A DNA stretch of 39,528 nucleotides from an uncultured Collinsella sp. (GCA_934630385.1 CAKTWE010000010.1:1-39528), one strand, 5' to 3'; positions 23,122 to 33,027 are shown, counted from the stretch's first letter. Notes: generated by a model not told the origin, from the letters alone. Program-made: numbers and translations.

Positions 23122-23490
23122 ATGAACAAGCATAAGGCGAAGCTGGAAGGCCTCAAGCGTCGTCAGCGTCGTGTTCGCGGCAAGGTCTCGGGTACCGCCG
23201 AGCGTCCGCGTCTTCGCGTGACCCGTACTAACGCCAACATCTATGCCCAGATCATCGACGACAGCAAGGGCTCCAGCCTGACGCTCGTCTCTGCCTCGAC
23301 CCTCGAGGCCGAGTTCAAGGGCACCCACACCTCGAACAAGGAGGCTGCGGAGAAGGTCGGTCAGCTCGTTGGCAAGCGCGCCATCGAGGCCGGCATCACC
23401 AAGGTCGCCTTCGATCGTGGTGGCCGTATCTACCATGGCCGCGTCAAGGCCCTCGCCGACGGTGCTCGTGCCGCCGGTCTCGAGTTCTAG
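23122..23490 (+). CDS. rplR: Ribosomal protein L18
   Basis: The 122-residue protein matches L18 ([37 protein letters not shown]), which binds 5S rRNA together with L5. TAGGAG precedes the ATG. rpsE follows after 14 bases. Confidence 0.98.
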   Translation: MNKHKAKLEGLKRRQRRVRGKVSGTAERPRLRVTRTNANIYAQIIDDSKGSSLTLVSASTLEAEFKGTHTSNKEAAEKVGQLVGKRAIEAGITKVAFDRGGRIYHGRVKALADGARAAGLEF

Positions 23491-23504
23491 GAGGTATGTA
23501 GCAC

Positions 23505-24029
23505 ATGGCTCGTAATCAGAAGCAGCAGCGCGAGGCCTCCGAGTTCGAGGAGCGCGTCGTTTACATCAACCGCGTGTCGAAGACCGTCAAGGGTGGTCGT
23601 CGCATGAGCCTCGTCGCTCTCGTCGTCGTTGGCGACGGCAAGGGCAACGTCGGCGTTGGCATGGGCAAGTCCGCTGAGGTGCCCCTGGCCATCTCCAAGG
23701 CGTCTCTCGATGCCAAGAAGAACATGTTCCACGTGCCGGTGACCGAGCAGGGCACCATCCCGCACGAGGTTCTCGGCCACTTTGGTGCCGGCCGCATCAT
23801 CATCAAGCCCGCTGTCGAGGGTACCGGCGTTATCGCCGGCGGCGCTGTGCGTCCCCTCTTTGAGCTTGCTGGCATCAAGAACGTCCTGTCCAAGTCCCTC
23901 GGTACCGACAACGGCCTCAACATCATCAAGGCAGCCGTCGAGGGCCTCAAGGAGCTCTCCAGCCCTGAGGACGTCGCGGCTCGCCGTGGCCTGACGGTCT
24001 CCGAGATGTTCGTCGGTAAGGAGAACTAA
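23505..24029 (+). CDS. rpsE: Ribosomal protein S5
   Basis: The 174-residue protein has the S5 RNA-binding domain ([19 protein letters not shown]) and the C-terminal part with [20 protein letters not shown]. It acts in decoding accuracy. TAGGAGG lies upstream, overlapping the end of rplR; rpmD starts two bases after the stop. Confidence 0.98.
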   Translation: MARNQKQQREASEFEERVVYINRVSKTVKGGRRMSLVALVVVGDGKGNVGVGMGKSAEVPLAISKASLDAKKNMFHVPVTEQGTIPHEVLGHFGAGRIIIKPAVEGTGVIAGGAVRPLFELAGIKNVLSKSLGTDNGLNIIKAAVEGLKELSSPEDVAARRGLTVSEMFVGKEN

Positions 24030-24031
24030 GC

Positions 24032-24214
24032 ATGGCTGACACCATCAAGATCAAGCAGGTCCGCAGCACCAATGGTTGCAAGCAGGACCAGGTCCGTACT
24101 GTCCGTGCCCTCGGTCTCCACAGGATCCGCGAGGTTCGCGAGATTGCTGACAACGAGTCCGTCCGCGGCATGATCTTCAAGGTCAAGCACCTTGTCGAGA
24201 TTGTAGAGGAGTAG
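24032..24214 (+). CDS. rpmD: Ribosomal protein L30
   Basis: A 60-residue protein with the L30 pattern (IKIKQVRSTNGC, QVRTVRALGLHRI, IFKVKHLVEI). Its presence between rpsE and rplO is the standard gene order. It is spaced by 2-3 bases from both neighbours. Confidence 0.97.
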   Translation: MADTIKIKQVRSTNGCKQDQVRTVRALGLHRIREVREIADNESVRGMIFKVKHLVEIVEE

Positions 24215-24217
24215 CAA

Positions 24218-24667
24218 ATGCAGCTTCACGATCTTACTCCCGCGCCCGGTTCCACCAAGAACCGCAAGCGCGTCGGCCGTGGCAATTCTTCGGGTCACGG
24301 CACCACTTCTGGCCGCGGCCAGAAGGGCCAGGGTTCCCGCTCTGGCGGCACCAAGGGTGCCGGCTTCGAGGGTGGCCAGACTCCGCTGGCTATGCGCCTG
24401 CCCAAGCTTCCGGGCTTCCGCAACCCCCGTCGTATCGAGTACACCGCTGTTAACGTTGAGCGTCTCGAGCGTAAGTTCGAGGATGGCGCTGTGATCGACG
24501 GTGCCGCTCTTAAGGCCGCTCGCATCACCAAGAGCGAGTTCGAGCCCGTCAAGGTGCTCGGCAATGGTGAGCTCACCAAGAAGTTCACGGTCAAGGTCGA
24601 TAAGGTCAGCGCTTCTGCGCAGGCCAAGATCGAGGCCGCCGGCGGAAAGGTCGAGCTGCCGTGCTAA
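24218..24667 (+). CDS. rplO: Ribosomal protein L15
   Basis: The 149-residue protein has the glycine-rich basic N-terminus of L15 ([20 protein letters not shown]) and the C-terminal conserved core. It is assembled late in the 50S subunit. Its last seven bases overlap the start of secY. Confidence 0.98.
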   Translation: MQLHDLTPAPGSTKNRKRVGRGNSSGHGTTSGRGQKGQGSRSGGTKGAGFEGGQTPLAMRLPKLPGFRNPRRIEYTAVNVERLERKFEDGAVIDGAALKAARITKSEFEPVKVLGNGELTKKFTVKVDKVSASAQAKIEAAGGKVELPC

Positions 24668-25947
24668 ATGGTCTTAAGAATGCTTTCCGCATCAAAGAAT
24701 TGCGCGAAAAGATTCTTTTTACCATAGCTATGCTCGTCGTGTACCGCATTGGTGCGCACGTTCCTGTGCCCGGCATTCCCTTCCAGGGGATGCTGGGCCT
24801 TTTCTCGACCGATAACAATTCGGTCGCCGCAGGTGCTATGGCCCTCCTGAATCTTTTCTCTGGCGGCGCGTTGAGCTATGTTTCGGTGTTTTCGCTGGGC
24901 ATCATGCCTTACATCACCAGCTCGATCATCCTCCAGATGCTCCAGGCCGTTGTGCCTTCCCTGCATGAGCTTGCCCGCGAGGGCGAGGTCGGTCAGACCA
25001 AGATTACGCAGTATTCGCGTTACCTCACCCTGGCTCTGGCAATCCTCAACTCCGTGGGTTACCTCTTCCTCTTTAAGAGCTTCGGCATCAGCTTTAACGG
25101 CGCCGGCGCTCCCGAGATCATCTTCGACCTCATGGTCGTCGGCACGCTCACTGCGGGCGCCATGTTGATCATGTGGATTGGTGAGCTCATCACCCAGCGC
25201 GGTATCGGCAATGGCATGTCGCTGATCATCTTTGCGAACATCATGGCCGGTCTGCCGCAGGCTATCTTCTCCAGCACCGAGGGCAATGCCGGTGGCATCA
25301 TCACCATGGTGATCATCTGCGCCATCATCCTGCTGGTTATCCCGCTGATCGTTTTCCTTGAGCGCGGCCAGCGCCGCATCCCGGTCTCCTACGCCAAGCG
25401 CGTCGTAGGCCGTCGCATGATGGGTGGCCAGACCACCTACCTGCCCATCAAGGTCAACACCGCGGGCGTCGTGCCGATCATCTTCGCCTCGGCGCTGCTG
25501 TACTTCCCGGCTCAGATTGCCGTGTTCTTCCCCGGCATCGGTTGGATTCAGGCAGTTGCCTCTGCGCTTTCGACCGGTTGGCTCAACTGGGTGCTTAATG
25601 TTGTCCTCATTGTGTTCTTCGCGTACTTCTACACCTCAATGGTGTTCAACCCCGATGACACGGCCGACAACCTTAAGAAGCAGGGCGGCTTTATTCCGGG
25701 CGTTCGTCCGGGTAGGGCTACCGCGGCCTACATCAAGAACGCGCTCAACAAGATCACGCTTCCCAGCGCTGTCTTTTTGGCGCTCATCGCCATCGTGCCT
25801 TCGATCATCTTCTCCTTCACGGGTAACCATCTGATCCAGGCATTTGGCGGCACGTCCATCCTCATCATGGTCGGCGTCGTGCTCGACACGGTCGATAAGC
25901 TCGAAGGCCAGATCAAGATGTATGATTACGATGGATTCTTTAAATAG
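24661..25947 (+). CDS. secY: Preprotein translocase subunit SecY
   Basis: The 428-residue protein has ten predicted membrane helices and the SecY signatures [15 protein letters not shown] and [15 protein letters not shown]. It forms the protein-conducting channel with SecE and SecG. Translation starts at GTG 24661, inside the end of rplO (seven-base overlap), which implies translational coupling. adk follows after 18 bases. Confidence 0.98.
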   Translation: MLNGLKNAFRIKELREKILFTIAMLVVYRIGAHVPVPGIPFQGMLGLFSTDNNSVAAGAMALLNLFSGGALSYVSVFSLGIMPYITSSIILQMLQAVVPSLHELAREGEVGQTKITQYSRYLTLALAILNSVGYLFLFKSFGISFNGAGAPEIIFDLMVVGTLTAGAMLIMWIGELITQRGIGNGMSLIIFANIMAGLPQAIFSSTEGNAGGIITMVIICAIILLVIPLIVFLERGQRRIPVSYAKRVVGRRMMGGQTTYLPIKVNTAGVVPIIFASALLYFPAQIAVFFPGIGWIQAVASALSTGWLNWVLNVVLIVFFAYFYTSMVFNPDDTADNLKKQGGFIPGVRPGRATAAYIKNALNKITLPSAVFLALIAIVPSIIFSFTGNHLIQAFGGTSILIMVGVVLDTVDKLEGQIKMYDYDGFFK

Positions 25948-25965
25948 GCTAGAGGAGGATTGCTC

Positions 25966-26592
25966 ATGAACCTCGTATTGCTCGGAGCTCCGGGTGCCGG
26001 TAAGGGCACCGTCGCACAGGAGCTCGTCGCCGAGTTTGGCGTCGCTCACATTTCCACGGGCGACCTGCTGCGTGCTGCCGTCAAGGGTGGCACCGAGCTT
26101 GGTATTCAGGCTAAGAAGTACATGGACGCTGGCGAGCTCGTTCCCGACCAGCTCGTAATCGACCTTGTCAAGGAGCGCCTTGCTGCCGATGACGCCCAGC
26201 AGGGCTTCATCCTCGACGGCTTCCCGCGCAACACCGCCCAGGCTGTGACGCTCGATTCCGAGCTCTCCGCCATGGGTCGCGAGATCGACTGCGCCCTTCT
26301 GGTCGACGTGGCCCCCGAGGTCATCATCGATCGTCTGTCTTCGCGTCGCACCTGCCGCGCCTGCGGTTACACCGGCACCGCTGCGGATGCTACCTGCCCC
26401 AAGTGCGGTGGCGAGATGTATCAGCGCGACGACGACAAGCCCGAGACCATCAAGAACCGTCTCGACGTCTACGAGAAGTCCACGAGCCCGCTCGTCGACT
26501 ACTATCGTGGCCAGGGTCTGCTCAAGTCGGTCAACGGTGACCAGGCTCGCGAGACCGTGTACGGGGATGTCAAAGAGGCTCTCGGTCTATGA
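25966..26592 (+). CDS. adk: Adenylate kinase
   Basis: The 208-residue enzyme converts ATP + AMP to two ADP. The P-loop GAPGAGKG is at residues 7-14, and the LID domain carries four cysteines (CRACGYTG and CPKCGG) typical of the zinc-bearing form in Gram-positive bacteria. I chose the ATG at 25966 because GAGGAGG is placed correctly for it; an in-frame TTG two codons upstream is less likely. Its stop overlaps the map start (ATGA). Confidence 0.97.
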   Translation: MNLVLLGAPGAGKGTVAQELVAEFGVAHISTGDLLRAAVKGGTELGIQAKKYMDAGELVPDQLVIDLVKERLAADDAQQGFILDGFPRNTAQAVTLDSELSAMGREIDCALLVDVAPEVIIDRLSSRRTCRACGYTGTAADATCPKCGGEMYQRDDDKPETIKNRLDVYEKSTSPLVDYYRGQGLLKSVNGDQARETVYGDVKEALGL

Positions 26593-27377
26593 TCAAGATT
26601 AAGTCTGCAACGCAAATCGAGCAGATGAAGAAGGCAGGAGCGCTATCTAAGATGGCGCTCCGCCACGTTGGAGCCATGGTGCGCCCCGGCGTTTCCACCT
26701 TTGAGCTCGATCAGCTCGCGGAGCAGATTATCCGCATGCATGGCGGCACCCCGGCGTTTAAGGGTTACGGCGGGTTCCCGGGGACCATTTGCGCATCGAT
26801 TAACGATGCCGTGGTCCACGGTATTCCCAACCCCGACATGATCCTGCGCGATGGCGATATCATTTCCATCGATACGGGAGCCGTTGTCGACGGTTGGGTC
26901 GGCGATAACGCTTGGACGTTTTTCGTTGGCAACCCCACGCCCGAGGCCAAGGCCCTGTGCGAGGTTACGCGCGATTGCCTTAAGGCTGCCATCGAGCAGG
27001 CTGTCCCCGGTAACCATATCGGGGATGTTGGCTATGCCGTTCAGTCTCTCGCCGAGTCTCACGGCTATGGCGTGCTTCGTGATTATGTTGGCCATGGCAT
27101 TGGCCGTGTGATGCACGAGGACCCCAACGTTCCTAACTATGGAAAGAAGGGGAGGGGCGTTCGCCTCCAGGCCGGCATGGTCATTGCCATCGAGCCGATG
27201 GTTACGATGGGTTCCAACCATGTGAGCACAGGCTCCGACGGTTGGATTGTTACGACCAACGACCACCTGCCCGCCGCGCACTACGAGAACACCGTCGCCA
27301 TTACCAATGACGGTCCGGTGATTCTCACCACGGATGCGCAGGGTTCCTGGTGTTCCTTGCAAGGCGGTGAAATGTAG
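26589..27377 (+). CDS. map: Methionine aminopeptidase type I
   Basis: The 262-residue enzyme removes the initiator methionine. Metal ligands are visible in ISIDTGAVVDGWVGDNAW (two Asp), GHGIGRVMHEDP (His) and IEPMV (Glu), with the final Glu near the C-terminus (HYENTVAI). Four-base overlap with adk. A promoter-like pair lies in the gap before infA. Confidence 0.97.
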   Translation: MIKIKSATQIEQMKKAGALSKMALRHVGAMVRPGVSTFELDQLAEQIIRMHGGTPAFKGYGGFPGTICASINDAVVHGIPNPDMILRDGDIISIDTGAVVDGWVGDNAWTFFVGNPTPEAKALCEVTRDCLKAAIEQAVPGNHIGDVGYAVQSLAESHGYGVLRDYVGHGIGRVMHEDPNVPNYGKKGRGVRLQAGMVIAIEPMVTMGSNHVSTGSDGWIVTTNDHLPAAHYENTVAITNDGPVILTTDAQGSWCSLQGGEM

Positions 27378-27452
27378 GGCTTGCGTCAAATGCGCGCCTT
27401 AACATTTCAAATGTAACAAGTTCCACTTAGTTGTGGAGCCATTACGAAGTTA

Positions 27453-27481
27453 TTACGATGCGTGCATACGTGTTGTAGAAT
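27453..27481 (+). promoter_or_regulatory. Candidate internal promoter upstream of infA
   Basis: TTACGA (27453-27458) and TAGAAT (27476-27481) with a 17-base spacer lie about 40 bases before the infA start, in an AT-rich gap. The -10 matches consensus at five of six positions. It would allow infA and the alpha operon genes to be expressed apart from secY/adk/map. Confidence 0.5.
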
Positions 27482-27520
27482 ACTCAATCGCTGTCGTTTT
27501 CTAGAGAAAGATGATTGCTT

Positions 27521-27739
27521 GTGAAGAAGGAAGACGCAATTGAGCTCGAGGGTACGGTAAAGGAACCGCTGCCCAACGCCATGTTTAAGGTCGAGCTCGA
27601 GAACGGTCATTCGGTTCTGTGCAACATTTCTGGCAAGATCCGAATGAATTACATCCGTATTCTCCCCGGTGACAGGGTTGTCGTGGAGCTTTCCCCGTAC
27701 GACCTGACCCGCGGCCGCATCACCTATCGCTACAAATAG
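27521..27739 (+). CDS. infA: Translation initiation factor IF-1
   Basis: A 72-residue single S1-like domain protein ([28 protein letters not shown], with [20 protein letters not shown]). It blocks the A site during initiation. I chose GTG 27521 because it gives the usual 72 residues; an in-frame TTG two codons upstream, closer to AGAAAG, is possible. Confidence 0.96.
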   Translation: MKKEDAIELEGTVKEPLPNAMFKVELENGHSVLCNISGKIRMNYIRILPGDRVVVELSPYDLTRGRITYRYK

Positions 27740-27889
27740 CGGCACGCATACACGCACTCCATTTCCGACTGCAGGCTTAGCTCAACCTACGGTCGGATTG
27801 TGTGTGAAGACCAGCCATAGTTTTAAACGCCTGCGGCTGGGCGAGTAGATAGTAGGGAAGTAGTTTGAGCGCTACCGAAAGGAAGAACG

Positions 27890-28003
27890 ATGAAGGTACG
27901 TCCTTCGGTCAAGAAGATGTGCGATAAGTGCAAAATCATTAGGCGCCATGGCAAGGTCCTCGTCATTTGCGAGAACCCCCGTCATAAGCAGCGTCAGGGT
28001 TAA
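27890..28003 (+). CDS. rpmJ: Ribosomal protein L36
   Basis: A 37-residue basic protein, [16 protein letters not shown] through HKQRQG. It has the C-x2-C, C and H zinc ligands of the common L36 form. AAAGGAAG precedes the ATG. The 150-base gap from infA holds short imperfect hairpins only. Confidence 0.97.
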   Translation: MKVRPSVKKMCDKCKIIRRHGKVLVICENPRHKQRQG

Positions 28004-28017
28004 GAGAGGAGACTACG

Positions 28018-28392
28018 TTGGCCCGTATTAATGGTGTCGACCTCCCGCGTGAGAAGCGCGTTGAGATCGGTCTGACCTACATTTACGGCATCGGCCGCAC
28101 CACTGCGACGAAGATTTGCGTCGAGTGCAACGTTAACGTGGATACGCGCGTTAAGGACCTCACCGAGGATGAGGTTAACGCCATCCGCGATTATATCGAC
28201 AAGAACCAGATCATGGTTGAGGGCGACCTCCGCCGTGAGCGCAACCAGAACGTCAAGCGCCTTATGGACATCGGCTGCAACCGCGGCCTTCGTCACCGCA
28301 AGGGCCTCCCGGTCCGCGGCCAGCGCACCCACACTAACGCTCGTACCCGCAAGGGCCCGAAGCGTCAGATCGGTGCTAAGAAGAAGAAATAA
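28018..28392 (+). CDS. rpsM: Ribosomal protein S13
   Basis: The 124-residue protein matches S13 ([43 protein letters not shown]). It contacts the P-site tRNA and the 50S subunit. Translation begins at TTG 28018 behind GAGAGGAG, a rare start codon for a ribosomal protein. Confidence 0.97.
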   Translation: MARINGVDLPREKRVEIGLTYIYGIGRTTATKICVECNVNVDTRVKDLTEDEVNAIRDYIDKNQIMVEGDLRRERNQNVKRLMDIGCNRGLRHRKGLPVRGQRTHTNARTRKGPKRQIGAKKKK

Positions 28393-28406
28393 GGAGCGCT
28401 AGATAG

Positions 28407-28811
28407 ATGGCTACTGCTAAGAAGAACGTTCGCGCTGCCCGTCTGAAGCGCGCGGACCGTAAGAACATTTCCGTGGGCCAGGCTCACATTCGTTCTACGT
28501 TCAACAACACGATCGTTTCGATCACCGATCCCCAGGGCAACGTCATTTCCTGGAAGTCGGCTGGCCAGGTGGGCTTCAAGGGCTCCCGTAAGTCCACGCC
28601 GTTCGCTGCCCAGATGGCTGCCGAGGCTGCTGCCAAGCAGGCCATGGAGCACGGTATGAAGAAGGTTTCCGTCTTCGTCAAGGGCCCCGGCTCCGGTCGT
28701 GAGACCGCCATCCGCTCCCTCCAGGCTGCTGGCCTCGAGGTCTCGAGCATCCAGGACAAGACCCCCATCCCGCACAACGGCTGCCGCCCCAAGAAGCGTC
28801 GCCGCGTGTAA
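28407..28811 (+). CDS. rpsK: Ribosomal protein S11
   Basis: The 134-residue protein carries S11 signatures ([33 protein letters not shown]). It forms part of the 30S platform. AAGGAG precedes the ATG, 14 bases after rpsM. Confidence 0.98.
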   Translation: MATAKKNVRAARLKRADRKNISVGQAHIRSTFNNTIVSITDPQGNVISWKSAGQVGFKGSRKSTPFAAQMAAEAAAKQAMEHGMKKVSVFVKGPGSGRETAIRSLQAAGLEVSSIQDKTPIPHNGCRPKKRRRV

Positions 28812-28830
28812 CTGAAAGGATCGTATCAAT

Positions 28831-29427
28831 ATGGCAATCGACAGGACTCCTGTTCTTAAGCGCTGCCGTCAGCTCGGGATCGATCCCGCTGAGCTCGGTT
28901 ACAGCAGCAAGAAGGAATCTATCCGTCAGCCCAAGCGCCGTCGCAAGGAATCTGAGTACGGCATGCAGCTGCGCGAGAAGCAGAAGGTCAAGTTCATCTA
29001 TGGCGTTCTGGAGAAGCAGTTCCACGGCTACTTCAACAAGGCCCGCAAGATGAACGGCGTCACCGGTGAGAACCTCATGATCATCCTTGAGTCTCGCCTC
29101 GACAACGTCGTCTTCCGTCTTGGCTTCGCCCGCACCCGCAAAGAGGCTCGTCAGTCCGTCCGTCACGGTCACTTCACCGTGAACGGCAAGCGCGTGGACA
29201 TCCCGTCCTACCGCGTCAAGGCCGGCGACGTCGTCGCTGTCGGCGAGAAGTTCCGTGACCTCCTCCCCATCAAGGAGGCTCTGATTTCCTCTGAGCGCTT
29301 TGAGGTCCCTGGCTGGCTCGAGGTCGATATCGAGAAGCTGTCTGGTAACGTGCTCGCTCTGCCGACGCGTGAGCAGATCAGCGGTGATATCAACGAGCAG
29401 CTCATCGTCGAGCTCTACTCTAAGTAG
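28831..29427 (+). CDS. rpsD: Ribosomal protein S4
   Basis: The 198-residue protein has the S4 RNA-binding domain in its middle (SRLDNVVFRLGFARTRKEAR, HGHFTVNGKRVDIPSY). It nucleates 30S assembly. The N-terminal part lacks the four-cysteine zinc site found in some S4 proteins. AAAGGA precedes the ATG. Confidence 0.98.
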   Translation: MAIDRTPVLKRCRQLGIDPAELGYSSKKESIRQPKRRRKESEYGMQLREKQKVKFIYGVLEKQFHGYFNKARKMNGVTGENLMIILESRLDNVVFRLGFARTRKEARQSVRHGHFTVNGKRVDIPSYRVKAGDVVAVGEKFRDLLPIKEALISSERFEVPGWLEVDIEKLSGNVLALPTREQISGDINEQLIVELYSK

Positions 29428-29459
29428 TCCATCCGGGCTGCTGAGGCTGGAGGTAATAC

Positions 29460-30401
29460 ATGTCAGAATTCATTAGGCCTCAGGTTCAGGTCGAAGAGAT
29501 CAACGAGACGTCTGCTCGTGTCTCCGTCGAGCCGCTCGAGCGTGGTTACGGCGATACGCTGGGTAACTCCCTTCGTCGCGTACTTCTGTCCTCGCTCGAG
29601 GGTGCCGCCGTCGAGGCTATTCAGATCGATGGTGCGCAGCACGAGTTCATGACCATCCCTAACATGGTCGAGGATGTCACCGACATCGTCCTGAATGTCA
29701 AGGGTCTTGTCTTCAGGGCTCTCGGCACGACCGACGAGGCGACCGCCACCATCTCGGTTGACGGCCCCTGCGAGGTCACCGGTGCGGACTTCTTTATTCC
29801 GTCCGAGTTTGAGCTGGTCAACCCCGAGCAGCACATCGCTACGCTCACCGAGGGTGGCCATCTCACCATGAGCATGCGCATCGGCTATGGCCGCGGCTAT
29901 GTTTCTGGCGAGGCCAACAAGCGCGACAACGATCCCATCGGTGTGATCCACGTCGACTCGCTGTACTCGCCGGTTTCCCGTTGCGCCAAGCTCGTTGAGG
30001 CTTGCCGTGTCGGTCAGCACACCGACTACGACCGCCTTGTCCTCGAGATCGAGACCAACGGCTCCATCGCCCCGCGCGACGCCGTGGTCCAGGCTGCCAA
30101 TATCATCAACCAGCATATGGCCGCCTTTATGAACCTTGCCGAGACCCCCGAGGTCGAGGAGGAGGCTTCGATCTTCGCTCCCGAGGTCACCAATGACAAC
30201 GCCGAGCTGGACAAGCAGATCGAGGATCTGGACCTTTCCGTCCGTTCCTACAACTGCCTTAAGCGCGCCAGCATTCACTCGGTCCGTCAGCTCGTTGAGT
30301 TCTCGGAGAACGATCTGCTCAACATCCGTAACTTCGGTGTTAAGTCGATCGAGGAAGTGAAGGACAAGCTTGAGTCCATGGGCCTGAGCCTGAAGGCTTA
30401 A
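29460..30401 (+). CDS. rpoA: RNA polymerase alpha subunit
   Basis: The 313-residue protein has the alpha N-terminal dimerisation domain (ERGYGDTLGNSLRRVLLSS, residues 28-46) and the C-terminal helix-hairpin-helix domain that contacts DNA and activators (SYNCLKRASIHSVRQL, FGVKSIEEVKDKL). It lies between rpsD and rplQ as in most bacteria. GGAGGT precedes the ATG. Confidence 0.98.
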   Translation: MSEFIRPQVQVEEINETSARVSVEPLERGYGDTLGNSLRRVLLSSLEGAAVEAIQIDGAQHEFMTIPNMVEDVTDIVLNVKGLVFRALGTTDEATATISVDGPCEVTGADFFIPSEFELVNPEQHIATLTEGGHLTMSMRIGYGRGYVSGEANKRDNDPIGVIHVDSLYSPVSRCAKLVEACRVGQHTDYDRLVLEIETNGSIAPRDAVVQAANIINQHMAAFMNLAETPEVEEEASIFAPEVTNDNAELDKQIEDLDLSVRSYNCLKRASIHSVRQLVEFSENDLLNIRNFGVKSIEEVKDKLESMGLSLKA

Positions 30402-30431
30402 TGCTTCGCATATTTGAGGAGAAACTAGACC

Positions 30432-30899
30432 ATGCGTCACAACGTTAAGAAGGGCCTGAAGCTCGGCACCGATGCGAGCCACACCAAGGCCATGAAGAAG
30501 AGCCTTGCTAAGGCCCTCTTCGAGAACGACCGCATCAAGACCACCGAGACCCGCGCTAAGGCGCTGCGTTCGGTCGTCGATCCGATCATCACCTGGGCCA
30601 AGAAGGGCGACCTGCACTCTCGTCGTCTGGCTATCGCCAAGCTCGGCGATAAGCAGCTCGTTGCCGAGATCTTCGACAAGGCTGCTCAGGGTATGTGGCA
30701 GGACCGCAACGGCGGTTACACCCGCATCATGAAGCTCGGTAACCGCAAGGGCGACAACGCTCCCATCGTTATCATGGAGCTCGTCACCGAGCCTTGCACG
30801 CCTAAGGCCAAGAAGGCTGCTCCGGCCCCCAAGAAGGCCGCTGCTCCCAAGAAGGTCGAGGCTGCCGAGGAGGCTCCTGCTGAGGAGACCGCTGAGTAG
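30432..30899 (+). CDS. rplQ: Ribosomal protein L17 with Ala/Lys/Glu-rich tail
   Basis: The first 120 or so residues match L17 (MRHNVKKGLKLGTDASHTKAM; EIFDKAAQG). The last 35 residues are a low-complexity extension of Ala, Lys, Pro and Glu (KKAAPAPKKAAAPKK, then an acidic end), seen in several actinobacterial L17 proteins. A strong terminator follows 27 bases after the stop. Confidence 0.97.
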   Translation: MRHNVKKGLKLGTDASHTKAMKKSLAKALFENDRIKTTETRAKALRSVVDPIITWAKKGDLHSRRLAIAKLGDKQLVAEIFDKAAQGMWQDRNGGYTRIMKLGNRKGDNAPIVIMELVTEPCTPKAKKAAPAPKKAAAPKKVEAAEEAPAEETAE

Positions 30900-30925
30900 A
30901 CAATCCGTCTGCATAGGCTATATTC

Positions 30926-30957
30926 GAGGGGTACGTTCGCGTACCCCTCTTTTTTTG
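30926..30957 (+). terminator. Strong intrinsic terminator of the ribosomal operon
   Basis: GAGGGGTACG pairs perfectly with CGTACCCCTC around a TTCG tetraloop, followed by eight T. It closes the rplE-rplQ transcription unit. Confidence 0.95.
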
Positions 30958-30991
30958 TCGCAATATCGTTGCTAGTTAGTTGGGAGCGCCC

Positions 30992-31816
30992 ATGACTGCG
31001 CCGTCTGATTTCAATTCGACCCCCGAGCTCGACGCCACGCTCGTTTTCCGCGTGGCATACGATGGCTTGTCCTATAGCGGCTTTGCCGAGCAGCCCGGTC
31101 AGACGACGGTTGCGGGCGAGCTGCGCCGCGCTATCGAGACGCTCCTGCGCCGTCCGATCGACCTGACGTGTGCGGGTCGCACCGATGCCGGCGTGCATGC
31201 GGTGGCGCAGTACATCAGCGTGCCCGTCACGGACGCTGAGCTTGCTTGTACGCGCCGTAGGTGGCTGAGGGCTATGGATGCCCTACTGCCAAAAGATATC
31301 GCCATAAACGAGGTCTACAAGGCCCGTAAAGGCTTTTCTGCACGCTTTGATGCGCGTTCCCGTACGTATACGTACCGTATTGCCGATCGCGACGCGCGTC
31401 CCGTGCTCTCGCGGGGCGCCGTGTGGTGGCATCGCTATCCCTTGGACGTCGAGGCCATGTCTGCGGCCTGTCCCGCGCTTTTGGGCGAGCAGGACTTTAA
31501 GAGCTTTTGCAAGCTCGCCTCTGCCGTGGGCAAGCCTACGCACCGCTGCGTGATGCGGGCCGAGTTTGGCCATGAGGTGGCCTTTGGCGAGGATATCCTG
31601 ACATTTACCATCGAGGGCAACGCATTTTTACATTCAATGGTGCGCACCATTGTGGGTACGCTCGTCGAGATTGGCATGCATCGTCGCGATCCCGAGTGGA
31701 TGCGCGAAGTTATTGATGCCTGCGACCGAACCGCCGCAGGCCCCACGGCGCCCGCCTGCGGCCTTACGTTTATGGGCGTGGATTACGATCCCGCCGAGCT
31801 CGTCGTGCTCGACTAG
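30992..31816 (+). CDS. truA: tRNA pseudouridine synthase A
   Basis: The 274-residue enzyme makes pseudouridine at positions 38-40 of tRNA anticodon stems. The catalytic aspartate lies in CAGRTDAGVHA (near residue 60), and FHSMVRT-like FLHSMVRTIVG is present near residue 208. I chose ATG 30992 behind TGGGAG; an in-frame TTG four codons upstream overlaps that site. It follows the ribosomal terminator, a common position for truA. Confidence 0.96.
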   Translation: MTAPSDFNSTPELDATLVFRVAYDGLSYSGFAEQPGQTTVAGELRRAIETLLRRPIDLTCAGRTDAGVHAVAQYISVPVTDAELACTRRRWLRAMDALLPKDIAINEVYKARKGFSARFDARSRTYTYRIADRDARPVLSRGAVWWHRYPLDVEAMSAACPALLGEQDFKSFCKLASAVGKPTHRCVMRAEFGHEVAFGEDILTFTIEGNAFLHSMVRTIVGTLVEIGMHRRDPEWMREVIDACDRTAAGPTAPACGLTFMGVDYDPAELVVLD

Positions 31817-31939
31817 GGGGAGGGCTCGTCGCGCCCACGTCGGCGTATGCCATGTGTGAGCTGCGCGTGTGTAACATCTGTTCTTGGCGTGCAGCACAAC
31901 CGGCGTCCCGTTTCTTTTATTGCCGGGGTGTACCATGAT

Positions 31940-31962
31940 CGACAGTTGATTAACAGCTGTCG
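31940..31962. promoter_or_regulatory. Inverted repeat before the glycosyltransferase-like gene
   Basis: CGACAG (31940-31945) and CTGTCG (31957-31962) flank 11 bases that contain GTTGATTAAC. It ends 14 bases before the TTG start and may be an operator or a leader hairpin. The rest of the 160-base gap after truA shows no clear promoter. Confidence 0.4.
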
Positions 31963-31976
31963 AGAGGACGGAAAAC

Positions 31977-33017
31977 TTGGTTCGACGTGGTTCGCATCCG
32001 CGACTTTCGGTGATCCTTATTGTTGAGGGTTCGCCCAACTATGCGATGCGTGCGCTCGAGAGTGTCCAGAACCAAGACCTCTATGACCTGCAAATTGTCG
32101 TGGTTTGTCGCGACGTTGCGCCGGGCGTGCGCCATTCGCTCGAAGTTGCCGCAGACAGGGATATTCACATCGATTTGATTGACGTCGAGGATGGCACACG
32201 TGGCGCGTGCCTCAAGGCCGGCTTTACCGCCTCGCGCGGGTCGCGAATCGTTGTGATGCATGCCGACGAGTGGTTTGCTCCGCAGTCTCTTTCCAAGATG
32301 ATTGATGTCGCGTGCGATACCGCGGCAGATATGGTGATACCAATGGCGTCGCTCGACCGCTACGATGCTCATCGCGAGCGTCATTCGTCTGTTTTGGACG
32401 CTGCTCCCATTGCTATCGAGGATAAATCTTCGATGGCTGCCGGGCTGCCCCTGGTGGTTTCCAGCGGCCTCATTGCTCAGGCTTCCGGTGTGATGTATAG
32501 CCGCTCGCTGTTTGAGACGTGCCTTTTACAAGAAAAGGCGTTCCGCGCCGTTGGGTTTATGGCTTGTGCGCTTTCGCGGGCTCAGCGAGTGTCTGGCTGC
32601 GGTAATGCCTGCTTCCACGCGGTGGCGCCTAAGCTTACAGATGCCTTTGATCCCGCCATGTTTACCGGGCTTTCCGATGACGTTCGGGCGCTCGATGAGC
32701 TGGCTGAATCGCTTTCGGATACCGATAACGTTAGCCAGCTGAGGACGGCAAGCCAGAAATTCTACTTCGCCGGCCTGGTCGCCTGCATCGAGAATCTGTG
32801 CTTGAGTCCGCATGGGGTGTCGTCAATTGAGCGTTCTGCCCGCATGCGTGATATGCTCGAAGCACCTCGAACCCGTCAGATGGTTGCGGCACTCAAGGAT
32901 AACCATCGCGGACTCGGTCTTTTGTTTGGTCCGATTGCCAGCGCCAAGTCTACGCGGTGCGTGATGTACACGCATCTGGCCGCTTTTCTTAACCGGACGG
33001 TATCAAAAACGGCCTAG
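31977..33017 (+). CDS. Glycosyltransferase family 2-like protein
   Basis: The 346-residue protein begins like a GT-A fold glycosyltransferase: PRLSVILIVEGSPNYAMRALESVQNQ, then LQIVVVCRD, with HADEWF near residue 100 in the place of the metal-binding DxD. The C-terminal half (from about residue 150) is helical and matches nothing I recognise. Family 2 enzymes move sugars from nucleotide donors to surface polymers or lipids, but the degenerate motif leaves activity uncertain. It starts at TTG 31977 behind GAGAGGA. It stands alone between truA and argR, without other sugar genes. Confidence 0.7.
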   Translation: MVRRGSHPRLSVILIVEGSPNYAMRALESVQNQDLYDLQIVVVCRDVAPGVRHSLEVAADRDIHIDLIDVEDGTRGACLKAGFTASRGSRIVVMHADEWFAPQSLSKMIDVACDTAADMVIPMASLDRYDAHRERHSSVLDAAPIAIEDKSSMAAGLPLVVSSGLIAQASGVMYSRSLFETCLLQEKAFRAVGFMACALSRAQRVSGCGNACFHAVAPKLTDAFDPAMFTGLSDDVRALDELAESLSDTDNVSQLRTASQKFYFAGLVACIENLCLSPHGVSSIERSARMRDMLEAPRTRQMVAALKDNHRGLGLLFGPIASAKSTRCVMYTHLAAFLNRTVSKTA

Positions 33018-33027
33018 AACGGTTCAC

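Noticed and set aside
29463..30914. A 483-codon open frame on the minus strand opposite rpoA and rplQ
   Set aside because: The GC-rich third-position bias keeps the opposite strand open. It has no ribosome binding site or family, and the plus strand genes are certain. The same applies to many long minus-strand frames opposite the ribosomal and catabolic genes.
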